Assembly: GCF_002937075.1 (NCBI RefSeq)
Contig: NZ_NHSJ01000040.1
Span: 1-64,000 of the forward strand
Length of the DNA: 64,000 nucleotides
Reading direction: 5' to 3'
From: Rhodoblastus sphagnicola
GTDB lineage: Bacteria > Pseudomonadota > Alphaproteobacteria > Rhizobiales > Beijerinckiaceae
The notes beneath the pieces were generated by a model that was not told the DNA's origin, made no database searches, and saw only the letters and a program-made list of their open reading frames with translations. The position numbers and the translations under genes are program-made. Shown here one piece after another: positions 51,681 through 61,194 of this stretch (its first letter is position 1; each line of letters opens with the position of its first letter).

Positions 51681-53767
51681 GACACCGTTCCCAGCGACTT
51701 GATCTCCACGCCGCGCGCCAGTTCGAGATGCGACAGCACCGGCAAGGTCGCGAACAGGCGCTCGATGATCATGCGCACATAAGGACGCGCCTCCGGCGTG
51801 GCCACGATCGCGAACTGCTCGCCGGCGTCCATGAGCTTGCGGATCACCTTGGCCGCTTCCTCGCCAAACTCCTCGACCAACCGGGGGTCGATGTCGAACT
51901 CGGTCACGTCGCCCTTGGCGTCGCGCTTCAGGCTCTGGTGGAACACCAGATCCCAGCGATTGCCAAGCCGCAGGATTTTCAGCACGCCGCCCTGCGCGAG
52001 ATCGCCGCAGATCTGTTGCGCCATGCGGATGCGCACATGTTCGGTGATCTGCTCCGCCCGGCGCGCATGCGGCGCGATCTCGGCGATGGCTTCCAGGATG
52101 AGATGCAGATTGCGAATCGAGATGCGCTCCTGGAGCAGCAGCTTGAGCACCGCCTGCAAGCCCGAATAGGAGATTTGCGAGGGGCTGATTTCGTCGAGCA
52201 GGCGCTTGTATTCCGGGCCGAGGCGATCGAACAGCGCGCGCATGTCCTTGTAGGACAGCAGTTGCGCGAGATTGTTGCGGATGACCTCGGACAGATGGGT
52301 GAGCAGCACCGACATGTTGTCGATCGGATTGAATCCAAGACGCCTGGCTTCGGGAACGAAAGCCTCCGCGATGGACCAGGCCTTCATGCCGAAGGCCGGC
52401 TCGCGAATTTCCTCTCCGGGCGTGTCCGGGCGCTTGCCGTCGCCGCTGATCACCACGAATTCGCCGATGCGCACTTCCTGTGTGGCGACCACGGCGCCGT
52501 GAATCTTGATCTGATAGCATTTTGGCGGCGCGGTGAGCGAATCCGAGACCTTGATCTCCGGCACCACAAATCCGTACTGGGTCGCGAACTTGCGCCGCAT
52601 CCGCGCCACGCGGGTCGAAAGTTCGTTTTGCGAAAGCAGGAGGCGCGCCGAAAGCTGCTTGCCGAGAACCAGTTCGATCTCGTGGGTGCGCAGGGATTCC
52701 TTGACCGAATTCTTCTGCTCCACCTTGGCCGACTCTTCGCGGGCGCGCTCGGCGGCCACTTGCGCATCGCGCTCCTTGGCGAGCTTTTGCGGAATGGTCT
52801 GGCCGAGGAAGGCGAGCGCGCCAGCCAGAATCGCGAAAGGAAAGAACGGCAGCACCGGCATCAGGCCGAGCATCAAGAGAAGCGCGCTGGCGACGAGCAT
52901 GGCGCGCGGATAATTGCCGAGCTGGCTGAGCACGGCCTTTTCCGTGGAGCCGCGCGTGCCGCCCTTGGAGACCAGCAGGCCCGCCGCCAGCGAAATGATC
53001 AGAGCCGGAATTTGCGAGACCAGGCCGTCGCCAACCGACAGCTTGGTGTAGACGTCGGCGGCGGTGGCGATGTCCAGGGAATGCCGGGTGACGCCGATGA
53101 CAATGCCGCCGAACACGTTGACCGCGAGAATGATCAGGCCGGCGATGGCGTCGCCGCGCACGAATTTCGACGCGCCGTCCATCGCGCCGAAGAACGAGCT
53201 TTCCTCCTCCAGTTCGCGGCGACGCTGCTGCGCCTCCTTCTCGTTGATCAGGCCGGCGGAAAGGTCGGCGTCGATCGCCATTTGCTTGCCGGGGATGGCG
53301 TCGAGGGTGAAGCGCGCGCCAACTTCGGCGATGCGCGACGCGCCCTTGGTGATGACCATGAAATTGACGGTGATCAGAATGGCGAAGACGACGAGGCCGA
53401 TGACGAAGTCGCCGCCCATCATCAGCTTGGCGAAGCCGCCGATGATATAGCCGGCCGCCGTGACGCCATGGGAGCCGTCGGTGAGAATGAGCCTTGTGGT
53501 CGCGATGTTCAGCGCCAGCCGGAGCATGGTCGAGACCAGGAGAATGGTCGGAAAGGCCGAGAACTCCAGCGGCTTCTCGATCCACAGCGACACCATCAGA
53601 ATCAACACGGAGAGCGCGACGGAGAACGCCAGGCCCATGTCGATCAGGAAGGCGGGGATCGGCAGGAAGAAAATGCAGAGAATGCAGACGATGACCCCGG
53701 CGAAGGCGATATCTCGCCCACCCTTGGCGGCGGGATTGACCGGTGCGATCGCGGCTGCTTGCGTCAT
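51677..53767 (-). CDS. flhA: Flagellar export gate protein FlhA
   Basis: The protein has 696 residues. Residues about 20-330 hold eight membrane helices, with the family motif [13 protein letters not shown] and the charged FHIPEP-type loop ([20 protein letters not shown]). The rest is the cytoplasmic ring that receives FliI, FliH and chaperones. The long open frame on the plus strand (715 codons) is antisense shadow. It overlaps fliR by four bases and the GCAAG motif lies 27-49 bases upstream. Confidence 0.97.
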   Translation of the reverse strand: MTQAAAIAPVNPAAKGGRDIAFAGVIVCILCIFFLPIPAFLIDMGLAFSVALSVLILMVSLWIEKPLEFSAFPTILLVSTMLRLALNIATTRLILTDGSHGVTAAGYIIGGFAKLMMGGDFVIGLVVFAILITVNFMVITKGASRIAEVGARFTLDAIPGKQMAIDADLSAGLINEKEAQQRRRELEEESSFFGAMDGASKFVRGDAIAGLIILAVNVFGGIVIGVTRHSLDIATAADVYTKLSVGDGLVSQIPALIISLAAGLLVSKGGTRGSTEKAVLSQLGNYPRAMLVASALLLMLGLMPVLPFFPFAILAGALAFLGQTIPQKLAKERDAQVAAERAREESAKVEQKNSVKESLRTHEIELVLGKQLSARLLLSQNELSTRVARMRRKFATQYGFVVPEIKVSDSLTAPPKCYQIKIHGAVVATQEVRIGEFVVISGDGKRPDTPGEEIREPAFGMKAWSIAEAFVPEARRLGFNPIDNMSVLLTHLSEVIRNNLAQLLSYKDMRALFDRLGPEYKRLLDEISPSQISYSGLQAVLKLLLQERISIRNLHLILEAIAEIAPHARRAEQITEHVRIRMAQQICGDLAQGGVLKILRLGNRWDLVFHQSLKRDAKGDVTEFDIDPRLVEEFGEEAAKVIRKLMDAGEQFAIVATPEARPYVRMIIERLFATLPVLSHLELARGVEIKSLGTVS

Positions 53768-53793
53768 GTCTCATCCTCGTTGAAGCGCGGACC

Positions 53794-53816
53794 GAAGATG
53801 GACGGGCAAGCTTGCC
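53794..53816 (-). promoter_or_regulatory. GCAAG-type flagellar upstream motif before flhA
   Basis: On the minus strand this reads GGCAAGCTTGCCCGTCCATC and then TTC. It shares GGCAAG-N-TTGC-N-CGTC-N-A-N-CTTC with the flgB copy. Confidence 0.55.
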
Positions 53817-53904
53817 TCAAACTGCCGCGCGTGGTTAACGCATGGTCCCGAAATGCGGGGCGTGTTTTCGGATGAGACCAGGCGCAGGAAAGCGAGCGCG
53901 GTCT

Positions 53905-54171
53905 TCAATATCCTCGTTCAACGCGGCCGTAGACCTGCTCGGTGAACGAATGGATCTGGGCGCCGATCAGCGAACCGGTGAACGCCAGCATCACCAGCAC
54001 CACGACGATTTTCGGCACGAATGTGAGGGTCGATTCCTGAATTTGCGTCAGGGCCTGAAACAGCGCGATCACAACGCCGACCACCATGGCCGCCGCGACG
54101 GCGGGGCCGGTCGCGACAAGCACGGTCCAGATGGAGGCGCGCAGCAGATCTAGGGCGTCGGCTTCGTTCAT
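53905..54171 (-). CDS. fliQ: Flagellar export gate protein FliQ
   Basis: The protein has 88 residues with two membrane helices (about 15-40 and 55-78), and the family motif VATGPAVAAAMVVGVVIALF, QALTQIQESTLTFVPK. It is part of the FliPQR complex. It follows flgD by eight bases. Confidence 0.96.
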   Translation of the reverse strand: MNEADALDLLRASIWTVLVATGPAVAAAMVVGVVIALFQALTQIQESTLTFVPKIVVVLVMLAFTGSLIGAQIHSFTEQVYGRVERGY

Positions 54172-54179
54172 CGTCTCTC

Positions 54180-54593
54180 TCAGGAGATGGTGACGCCCGT
54201 CGCCAGCGTTACGGTCTTGCCATTCGTCAGCGTGGCGGTCGAGCCGCTGGAGCTGACCGTGACCGAGGCAATCGTGCCGCTTACCGTGCCGTCCGATGAG
54301 GTCACCGTCTTGCCGATCGCGGACTCGGCCTGGTTGATCATGGTGTTGTTCAGCAGCGAGGTCAGCGTGGTGTTGGTCTGGACCTGCTGCTCCACGGCGG
54401 AGAAGCTCGCGAGCTGCGACAATTGCGAGGTCGGATCCATCGGAGAGGTCGGATCCTGATATTTCAGTTCGGTCATCAGCAATTGCAGGAACTGGTTATA
54501 GTTCATGGTGGAGGACGCCGCCGCGGTCGTGGCGGCGCTCGCCGTGTTGCTTGTGCTGGTCGCGCTGGTCGCGCCGGAGACTGCTGCCGTCAT
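54180..54593 (-). CDS. flgD: Hook-capping protein FlgD
   Basis: The protein has 137 residues. The N-terminal part has the FlgD pattern MNYNQFLQLLMTELKYQDPT, SPMDPTSQLSQLASFSAVEQ and QTNTTLTSLLNNTMINQAES; the C-terminal part is Ser/Thr/Val-rich. It is shorter than enteric FlgD (about 231), as usual in rhizobia. It is a scaffold for FlgE. Confidence 0.95.
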   Translation of the reverse strand: MTAAVSGATSATSTSNTASAATTAAASSTMNYNQFLQLLMTELKYQDPTSPMDPTSQLSQLASFSAVEQQVQTNTTLTSLLNNTMINQAESAIGKTVTSSDGTVSGTIASVTVSSSGSTATLTNGKTVTLATGVTIS

Positions 54594-54620
54594 GGTTCGG
54601 ATCCTTCGTTTCTGCGGCCG

Positions 54621-55022
54621 TCAGGCCGCGTTGGCGGACGCCTTGTCCTTCATCAGTTCGGCTTCGAGCGGGAACAGTCCGCGCAAGGTTTTCATCGCTT
54701 CGAAGATTCTCCCGGACTCCACAAGGTCGTCGGCGCCGCGCAGACCATCGGAGACGGGGCCGCCTCCGAACGCCGCGCGGCTCGCCGCCGACATGTCGAT
54801 GAACATGCGCAGAGCCAGCGGCGAGGCCTCCCGCTCCATCAACTGTGTTTGCAAGACGAAGTACAATTGCCGCAGCGGCGTGTTGGCTTCCTCCGGCTGG
54901 ATCACATGCGCCTCGAGCAGGAAGGTCGCGTCGTTGAGCAGTTCGAGCGTTGACTTGCGCTCGACCTTGATGACGGCGCCGTTGAGATAGAGCTTTTCAC
55001 CCGCGCGCAATTTCAGCAGCAT
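54621..55022 (-). CDS. flbT: Flagellin mRNA regulator FlbT
   Basis: The protein has 133 residues matching the FlbT family (LRAGEKLYLNGAVIKVERKS, LQTQLMEREASPLALRMFID). In Caulobacter FlbT binds the flagellin mRNA leader and limits translation; in some rhizobia it activates. It partners FlaF, whose gene ends seven bases upstream. Confidence 0.95.
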   Translation of the reverse strand: MLLKLRAGEKLYLNGAVIKVERKSTLELLNDATFLLEAHVIQPEEANTPLRQLYFVLQTQLMEREASPLALRMFIDMSAASRAAFGGGPVSDGLRGADDLVESGRIFEAMKTLRGLFPLEAELMKDKASANAA

Positions 55023-55029
55023 AAGCGCC

Positions 55030-55377
55030 TCACACCAGTCCGTCGCGGATGATCACGTTGATTTCGATGAGATCGGAGAAACTGTCGGCCGCGCCGGTGC
55101 GCAGGCGTTCGATTTCCTTGATGATCCAGATGCCGATGGAGATGAGCTGCGCCCGCACGGCTTCCGGAAGTTCGTTGCCGTTGCTGCCGAGATCGTCGAT
55201 GAAGATCGACCACAGCCGGCGGGTATAAATCAGGGCGTCGTTCGCCTCCGGCGAGGCGACGCCCGCTTCGTGGGCGCGCTGTAGCAACTCGACGGCGCGG
55301 CCGAGCGCATCGCGCTCGCGCGCGCGCATTTCCTGGGGGGAGTCTTCGACGACTTCTGCATAAGTAAACTGGTACAT
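55030..55377 (-). CDS. flaF: Flagellin-associated regulator FlaF
   Basis: The protein has 115 residues of the FlaF family (ALGRAVELLQRAHEAGVASP; LIYTRRLWSIFIDDLGSNGN; ISIGIWIIKEIERLRTG). In Caulobacter FlaF acts opposite to FlbT and is needed for flagellin secretion. It lies between flgL and flbT, as in other Rhizobiales. Confidence 0.95.
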   Translation of the reverse strand: MYQFTYAEVVEDSPQEMRARERDALGRAVELLQRAHEAGVASPEANDALIYTRRLWSIFIDDLGSNGNELPEAVRAQLISIGIWIIKEIERLRTGAADSFSDLIEINVIIRDGLV

Positions 55378-55400
55378 GGGTCAGTCCCGCGCATTTCAGG

Positions 55401-56456
55401 CTAAAGAAAATTGACCAGGCTCAGCTTGTGAATCTGCGACGTAAGCGAATAAGCGACCTGCAACTGGGTGGAGAGAGCGCTCACCTGCGAGGCGACGTCG
55501 TAGTCGTTGATCGCCTCGTTGGCGTTGAGCTGCGTGTTCAGCACATTCTGCTGGAGCGTGATGCCGGAATTGGCCTGTTTGACGGCGCTCTGCATCGTGC
55601 CGATCGTCGCGGCGGTCTCGGTGAACTGGTTGTTCGCGTCGGTCATCACCTTTTGCGCCTGTGTCAGCATCGCGGAATAAGCGCCCGAGTTCAGGTTCTG
55701 GTTGGCGAAGACGCTGACCATCGTCAGGCCTTGCGCCATCGTCTGAAACGACTGGTCGTTGGCTGTGACCGAGGTCGTCTCGGTGAGGTTGAGGCTGATG
55801 CGGTTGGTCAGCGGCGTGCTGTTGGCATCCGACCAGTTGCTTGTCCAACTGCTGCCGGAGAACAGCGAGGTGAAGGACGTTCCAGTGAGGAACGTTGTCA
55901 TCTGCGTGTCGCTGATCGTGTTGACGCTCAGACTATTCGCCGAGAGATAAGCGTTGAAAGCGGTCTGCACGGCCGTCTGCGCCGGGCCTGTCGAAGACGC
56001 GGCGGTGGACTTGATGGCGGCGTTTCCCGTGTTGATTCCGCCGAAGACATAGACCCCGGCGACTTCGGAATTGGCCGAGGCCACGAAGCTCGACAGAGCG
56101 CCCGCGGCGACCTTCTGTAGCGCCGCCGACCCCGAACTGCTGGGGGTGGACGACAGGCCGGTGATGACCTGCTTCAGCACGCTGGAGGCGCTTTGCTGGA
56201 GCGTGGTGGCGGCTGTGTAGGCGGTGTCGAGCTGGGTGGTGACGACCGAGTTGGAGCTCGTCAGACTGGTCAAGTCGGCATATTGCTGATGCAGGGAGAT
56301 GTCCCGTCCAGACCCGGCGCCGAGGCTCAAGCCGATGTCCGCGAGCAAGCCGGTGGATTCCTCCTTCGAGACCGTGCTCATTTGCGATTGCAGGCGCGAC
56401 ACCGTGTTCTGCAGAACGGTCGCAAGAGTCGAAGAGGAAACGGAATTCACGGCCAT
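55401..56456 (-). CDS. flgL: Hook-filament junction protein FlgL
   Basis: The protein has 351 residues. It shows flagellin-like coiled ends (TVLQNTVSRLQSQMSTVSKE and LSTQLQVAYSLTSQIHKLSL) and a central domain with GVYVFGGINTGNAAIKSTAA. It starts one base after the flgK stop. It joins FlgK to the filament. Confidence 0.92.
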   Translation of the reverse strand: MAVNSVSSSTLATVLQNTVSRLQSQMSTVSKEESTGLLADIGLSLGAGSGRDISLHQQYADLTSLTSSNSVVTTQLDTAYTAATTLQQSASSVLKQVITGLSSTPSSSGSAALQKVAAGALSSFVASANSEVAGVYVFGGINTGNAAIKSTAASSTGPAQTAVQTAFNAYLSANSLSVNTISDTQMTTFLTGTSFTSLFSGSSWTSNWSDANSTPLTNRISLNLTETTSVTANDQSFQTMAQGLTMVSVFANQNLNSGAYSAMLTQAQKVMTDANNQFTETAATIGTMQSAVKQANSGITLQQNVLNTQLNANEAINDYDVASQVSALSTQLQVAYSLTSQIHKLSLVNFL

Positions 56457-56457
56457 G

Positions 56458-57936
56458 TCACGCCACCGCCTGAAGGAGGGATCCGAACATCGCGTTGATC
56501 GTCGAAATCAGCTTGGCCGAAGCCTGGTAGGCATTTTCGAATTCGAGCATTTTCGACATCTGCTGGTCGATGTTGACGCCGGTGGCGTTGGACAGCGCCT
56601 GCGACGTCTGCGACAGCAGCGTGGTGTGGTAGGTCGCGTCGTTGCTCGCCCCCTGATATTTGCTGTTGAGCCAACTCGCCGAATCCGACGCGTAGGAGGT
56701 GAGGCTGCTGGAGGTCGAGAGCGCGGTTCCCGACGGATAGGTCGTCGCGGAGCTGAGGTTCGAGATGTAGCCGCGCAGCAACGTGTTGAAGCTCGCTGCG
56801 GGGGGGGTGCTGTTCTGGCTGACGCCGTTGATCGAGCCGTCGCGAATGTTGGTGTAGCTGCCGCCCCGGGAGGGATCGGCGCCGGCGCTGACCTGGATCG
56901 AGCCCGCGAGGCCCGCATCCACCGTCGCTGTCGGAATCGTGGCCGTGTTGGCCGAGGCTCTGAACAGACCCGCCACCGGGCCCAAGCCGCCGGTTTCGGC
57001 GAAGGCGTTGATCAACCCGCCCGCGATCGAATCGAGCTGGTTCTGATAGGTGACCGCGACACTGTCGCGCACGTCGGCGTAGCCTTTGAGCGCGCCGGAC
57101 TGGATCGGCATGACGGCGCTGGAGCCCGTCACGGGAACGCCATCGACATAGACCGCATTGCCGGCGACCGAGGCGGTATAAGAGGTCTGCGGCGTCATGG
57201 TGACCGTGCGCGGACTGGTCTCGAACAGGGTGACGCCGCTGTCGGTGTAGATCGACATCGAGCCGTTGGAATTGGTGAGCGTCGAGATCCCGATTTCCTT
57301 CGACAGGCTCTGCAGGAGCGTCGAGCGCTGGTCGAGCGCGTCGGTGATGTCGGAGCCGCTCGCCGTGCCCTGGACGATCGTGGTGTTGACCCCCTGGAAC
57401 TGCTTGAGCAGATTGGTGATGGTCGCCACCGAAGTGACCATGTCCTGATCGGCGGTCTCACGCGCGTTCTGCGTGGTCGTCGTGGCGTCGTTCAGGCCGT
57501 TGGCGAGATTGGTCGCCGCCGTGACCACGGCGGCGGCGGCGGAGGTATTGCTCGGTGACGAGGAATAAGTCTGCAAGGCCGAGGACATGGCCTGCAGCAG
57601 GGTCGAGGGCGACTGCGCGGCCGTGGTCGAATCCGTCGTCGTGGTGGAATCGGCGACGGTCTTCTGCAACAGCGTCACGCCATCGGAAAGGGCCTGGGCC
57701 GCCGCATTGCTCGCTGTTCCCGCCAGCATGGTGTTGAACAGCGAAGTGTTGGTCAGGTTGGCGATCGACTCGATGATCCCGGCGCCGTTGGCGCCGGTGA
57801 TGACATTGGCGACTTTCGCCGAGACATAGCCCGTTGTGTTCTGCGCATTGGAAACATTGCGCGAGACGATCGCCTGGAGCCCCGCGTTGGTCGCAAGCGA
57901 GCTCGAGGCGATGTCCATGGCATTGGTGAGACCCAT
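56458..57936 (-). CDS. flgK: Hook-filament junction protein FlgK
   Basis: The protein has 492 residues. It begins with SSLATNAGLQAIVSRNVSNA, carries ITDALDQRSTLLQSLSKEIG and ends with MSKMLEFENAYQASAKLIST and a short hydrophobic tail. It is Thr/Ser/Ala-rich, as usual. It connects the hook to FlgL. It is 24 bases after flgE. Confidence 0.94.
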   Translation of the reverse strand: MGLTNAMDIASSSLATNAGLQAIVSRNVSNAQNTTGYVSAKVANVITGANGAGIIESIANLTNTSLFNTMLAGTASNAAAQALSDGVTLLQKTVADSTTTTDSTTAAQSPSTLLQAMSSALQTYSSSPSNTSAAAAVVTAATNLANGLNDATTTTQNARETADQDMVTSVATITNLLKQFQGVNTTIVQGTASGSDITDALDQRSTLLQSLSKEIGISTLTNSNGSMSIYTDSGVTLFETSPRTVTMTPQTSYTASVAGNAVYVDGVPVTGSSAVMPIQSGALKGYADVRDSVAVTYQNQLDSIAGGLINAFAETGGLGPVAGLFRASANTATIPTATVDAGLAGSIQVSAGADPSRGGSYTNIRDGSINGVSQNSTPPAASFNTLLRGYISNLSSATTYPSGTALSTSSSLTSYASDSASWLNSKYQGASNDATYHTTLLSQTSQALSNATGVNIDQQMSKMLEFENAYQASAKLISTINAMFGSLLQAVA

Positions 57937-57960
57937 GGCTGTTCATCCGCTCCGTGATTG

Positions 57961-59199
57961 TTAGACCTGCATGTTGATCAGCGTGTCCAGACATTGGGCG
58001 CCGGTCGAGAACATCTTGGAATTGGCCTGATAGTTGCGTTGAGCCACGATCATGTTGGTGAGTTCGGTCGCGATATCGACGGTGGATTGTTCGAGATTGC
58101 TGGACTTGATCGTGCCGAGCTGTCCGGTTCCAGCCACGCCCACGTTCGCCTGGCCCGACTCGAGGGTGGGCGAGAAGACGTTGCCAGTCCCAGACAGCAT
58201 GTTGATCGGGCTCGCCACCGAGGCGAGTGGAATCTTGTACGCCGCCACCGACGTGCCATCGGCGAGCTGGTAGGACAGGGTTCCGTCGGTGCTGATGCTC
58301 ACGGAACTGATGCTTGAGGCGGCGTGACCGGTCATGTCCGATTTCGACACCGCAAAGGCGGTCGAGTACTGGGTCATGCCCGACAGATCGAGCGTCACGG
58401 GGTTGGTGGGGAGGGCGCCGTTTGCGTTGGGCAAGTTGAAGCTCATTGAGGTCGCGCCCAAGGTGCTGCCGGTGAAGTTGAGGGCCGTCGTCGAGCCGGT
58501 GAGCGCCGTCGCCCCGAGATAGGCCGCCGCGCTCCAGGTGTTCGCGCCCGTCTTGAGGAAGTAGAGGTTGACGATCTCCGCGGCGCCCTGACTGTCGTAC
58601 ATCGTGATCGACGTCTGCGAGGTGAAACTGGTGTTGCTGACCGGGCCGGCCCCGCTCGTTGCCGTCGAATCCAGGTTGGCGCTGAATGTCCCGGTGGAGG
58701 TCGCCACCGCCGGAAGAATGCCTGTCGCCACTTTGACGTTGGTCATACCGGTCAGCGAGTTGGACGACATGGCCGGCAAGGTGCCGCTCGCCGAATAGGC
58801 GTAGCCCATCAGATAATAGCCGGCGGAGTTGTAGAGATTGCCGCTATTGTCGGTCACGAAGGAGCCGGAGCGGGTGAGAAAGTTTTCGCCGGAGCCGCTG
58901 GAGCTGTTGGCGCTGTTGGAGACGACGAAGAAGCCGTTGCCGTTGACGGCGAGATCGGTCGTGGAGGTGGTGCTCTGGAGCGTACCCCGTTTGGCGGCTT
59001 CAACGCGCGTGGTGGTATAGACGCCGCCCGCCGAAGTCTGACCGACGGCCGACTGGTCGACGAGGGTGGAGAACTCCGTGTCCGCCTGCTTGTAGCCAGG
59101 CGTGCTCGCATTCGAGATATTCTGGCCAATATTGCTCAGATAATTAGATTGCGCGTTCATGCCAGTTACGCTGGCGTTCATGGCGTCATAGATGCCCAT
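57961..59199 (-). CDS. flgE: Flagellar hook protein FlgE
   Basis: The protein has 412 residues. The start MGIYDAMNASVTGMNAQSNY, then NISNASTPGYKQADTEFSTL, the core TDLAVNGNGFFVVSN and the end ELTNMIVAQRNYQANSKMFS are typical of hook proteins. It is the first gene of the large minus-strand operon flgE-flgK-flgL-flaF-flbT-flgD-fliQ-flhA-fliR-fliJ-flgJ-flgN-49049. Confidence 0.96.
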   Translation of the reverse strand: MGIYDAMNASVTGMNAQSNYLSNIGQNISNASTPGYKQADTEFSTLVDQSAVGQTSAGGVYTTTRVEAAKRGTLQSTTSTTDLAVNGNGFFVVSNSANSSSGSGENFLTRSGSFVTDNSGNLYNSAGYYLMGYAYSASGTLPAMSSNSLTGMTNVKVATGILPAVATSTGTFSANLDSTATSGAGPVSNTSFTSQTSITMYDSQGAAEIVNLYFLKTGANTWSAAAYLGATALTGSTTALNFTGSTLGATSMSFNLPNANGALPTNPVTLDLSGMTQYSTAFAVSKSDMTGHAASSISSVSISTDGTLSYQLADGTSVAAYKIPLASVASPINMLSGTGNVFSPTLESGQANVGVAGTGQLGTIKSSNLEQSTVDIATELTNMIVAQRNYQANSKMFSTGAQCLDTLINMQV

Positions 59200-59230
59200 C
59201 GCGATGCTCCTGCCCTCATGGCTCCTCCCT

Positions 59231-59251
59231 GTTGTGCCCGTTCAGGCTTGC
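59231..59251 (-). promoter_or_regulatory. GCAAG-type motif before flgE
   Basis: On the minus strand this reads GCAAGCCTGAACGGGCACAA followed by C. It matches the motA element best and lies 32-52 bases before the flgE start. Confidence 0.5.
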
Positions 59252-59425
59252 GCGAAGCTGGCAAGACGCAACGCGCGGACGCTGACAATACGGCGATGGT
59301 TCAGCAATTCCGGCACATGCGGCGGATCGAATTAACGGCCCGCTCATCATTTCCAATTAGCTTTGGACTTGAAAGGTGATCGCTCGGATCGCCCAGTCCG
59401 TTTTGCCGCGCGGGTTCTGCTCCAC

Positions 59426-60367
59426 ATGCATGTCATTGTCGTCGCGGCCGATCAGGCGTTGCAGGCCTCGATCTCCTCCATTCTCGAGACGCGCGGCCAT
59501 GACGTGATCGCCTTCGCCGATGCGAACGAAGGGTTGGACCGGCTCGGACGCGACCGCGAACTGAACGCCTTCATCGTCGCCAACGACAAGGACGCCGGCG
59601 CCGAGATCTGCTGGGAGGCCCGGCTGTTGTCGAGCTTCGAGCGCCCGATCTACGTGTGCCTGGTGTCGCCGCCCCTGCCCTCGGCCGCCTTCATCGAGGC
59701 GCTGGACTGCGGCGCCGACGACGTGCTGCAACTTCCCATTTCCCCCGACGAGCTTTACGCGCGCCTGCGCGCCGCCGAACGCCTGAACCAGATGCAGCAC
59801 AAACTGCTGGAAATGGCGACGCGGGACGGCTTGACCGGCCTCTACAACCGCGCGGCCTTCTTCCATCGCGCCGCCTCGCTTTGCGGCGCGCGGCCTGTCG
59901 TCGCGATCATGACCGACATCGATCATTTCAAGGCGATCAACGACAACTACGGCCATGCCGTTGGCGACAGGGCGATCCGCGCCGTCGCCGACTGCCTCAA
60001 AAGCCAGGGCGACATTGTCGGGCGGCTCGGCGGCGAGGAATTCGCGCTTCTGCTCGATATCGCCGACGCCACCGACGCCTGGCGCGCGGCGGAAGGCCTG
60101 CGCCGCATGATCGCCATGCAGGAAATCGATCTCGACCGGGAGAGCGTGCGCCTGTCCTGCTCGTTCGGCGTCGCCATGGGCCAGGCCGGCGAGGACATCG
60201 ACGAGCTGCTGCGCATGGCCGACGCCGCGCTTTACGCGGCCAAGCGCGCCGGGCGCAACATGGTCGCGCTCTACGATCCCGAAAAGATGGCGGCGGCGCC
60301 GCGACCCAACAGCATCATTCGCGGAACCTCGGCTTCGTCGACCGGCGCGCGCCGCGCCGCCAGCTGA
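59426..60367 (+). CDS. Diguanylate cyclase with degenerate receiver
   Basis: The protein has 313 residues from MHVIVVAADQ; the frame is open 21 codons upstream. Residues 1-115 are a receiver-like domain without a standard phospho-acceptor (AFIVANDKDAG replaces the LLDxxMPxxDG pattern). Residues about 125-290 are a GGDEF domain: DGLTGLYNR, MTDIDHFKAINDNYGHAVGD and active-site GGEEF (202-206). It should make c-di-GMP. The inhibitory RxxD site expected at 193-196 reads SQGD and is absent. It may set c-di-GMP levels that the PilZ-like proteins at 4.0 and 47 kb sense. Confidence 0.88.
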   Translation: MHVIVVAADQALQASISSILETRGHDVIAFADANEGLDRLGRDRELNAFIVANDKDAGAEICWEARLLSSFERPIYVCLVSPPLPSAAFIEALDCGADDVLQLPISPDELYARLRAAERLNQMQHKLLEMATRDGLTGLYNRAAFFHRAASLCGARPVVAIMTDIDHFKAINDNYGHAVGDRAIRAVADCLKSQGDIVGRLGGEEFALLLDIADATDAWRAAEGLRRMIAMQEIDLDRESVRLSCSFGVAMGQAGEDIDELLRMADAALYAAKRAGRNMVALYDPEKMAAAPRPNSIIRGTSASSTGARRAAS

Positions 60368-60373
60368 TCTTAG

Positions 60374-60455
60374 AGTAAGTTCGGTGAGATCCCGTTCACC
60401 GAACTTACTATAACTCTTTGGTTTTAATCATATTTTTCCCGAAAACCGCGCACAC
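60374..60455. repeat. Family 1-related repeat, copy D
   Basis: AGTAAGTTCGGTGA and TCACCGAACTTACT form a 14-base stem with an eight-base loop, followed by GGTTTTAATCATATTTTTCC and GAAAACCGCGCACACTTTTC, like the tail of copies A-C. It can also end the upstream diguanylate cyclase transcript. Confidence 0.65.
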
Positions 60456-60471
60456 TTTTCGGAAATCCCGC

Positions 60472-61110
60472 TTAGCGCGGACGCAGCCGGATCATCTTCA
60501 GCACGTCGCTGCGCAGGAATTTCTCCTCGATGATTTCGAGGCCCGCCTCTTCAAAATAGGTCTCGGTCGTCGGCGTGTAGGAGGCCGCGAAGGCTCCGCT
60601 CAGCCATTTCGACATCAACTGCTGCCGCTTGCGCACCAGGGGGCGCGGCGACAGGCGATAATCGACGATGCGGATTTCGCCGTTGGGCTTGCAGACGCGG
60701 CGCAATTCCTTCAAAGCGGCGAGTTGTTCGTTGTCCTCGATGCAGGCGAACACGAAAGTGGCGACGACGCCGTCAAAGGTCGCGTCGGCCCAGTCGAGCC
60801 GGGTGAGATCGGAGCGGCGCAGATCGACCATCACGCCGAGGCGTTCGGCGCGGGCGCGGGCGCGCTCCAGCATGGCGGCGCTGGCGTCGCAGCCGGAGGC
60901 CTTGACGCCCAAGGGATAGGCGACGAAATTGCAGCCCGTGCCGACGCCCGCGTCGAGAATGGCGCCGTTCAGGCCCTCGAACATGCGGCGGCGCAGGGCG
61001 CGCTTCCAACCGATTTCGTAGGGCGCATCCAGCAAGTCATAAAGAAAGGCGATGCGTTCGTAGGTCTTGCGGGCGTTAAGACTTTCCATGGGGGCCAGCG
61101 TTTGCGACAT
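60472..61110 (-). CDS. Class I SAM-dependent methyltransferase
   Basis: The protein has 212 residues. SAM-binding motif ILDAGVGTGCNFVAYP at about 51, a later acidic strand GVMVDLRRSDLTRLDWADAT and FVFACIEDNEQ. The pattern resembles bacterial UbiE or phosphatidylethanolamine N-methyltransferase (PmtA-like) proteins. Substrate unknown. It is divergent from the acyl-CoA synthetase-like gene and apparently unrelated to motility. Confidence 0.8.
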   Translation of the reverse strand: MSQTLAPMESLNARKTYERIAFLYDLLDAPYEIGWKRALRRRMFEGLNGAILDAGVGTGCNFVAYPLGVKASGCDASAAMLERARARAERLGVMVDLRRSDLTRLDWADATFDGVVATFVFACIEDNEQLAALKELRRVCKPNGEIRIVDYRLSPRPLVRKRQQLMSKWLSGAFAASYTPTTETYFEEAGLEIIEEKFLRSDVLKMIRLRPR

Positions 61111-61194
61111 GTCGATTACCCTTATCGAAGCGGCAATCTCGCTTGCCTATGAAAATCAGATGACAATCGCATGAAGCTTTGATCCATTCCCGTC

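Noticed and set aside
51728-53875. Plus-strand open frame of 715 codons opposite flhA
   Set aside because: It lies opposite the well-conserved flhA and gives a His/Arg/Gln-rich product with no domain; a codon-bias shadow.
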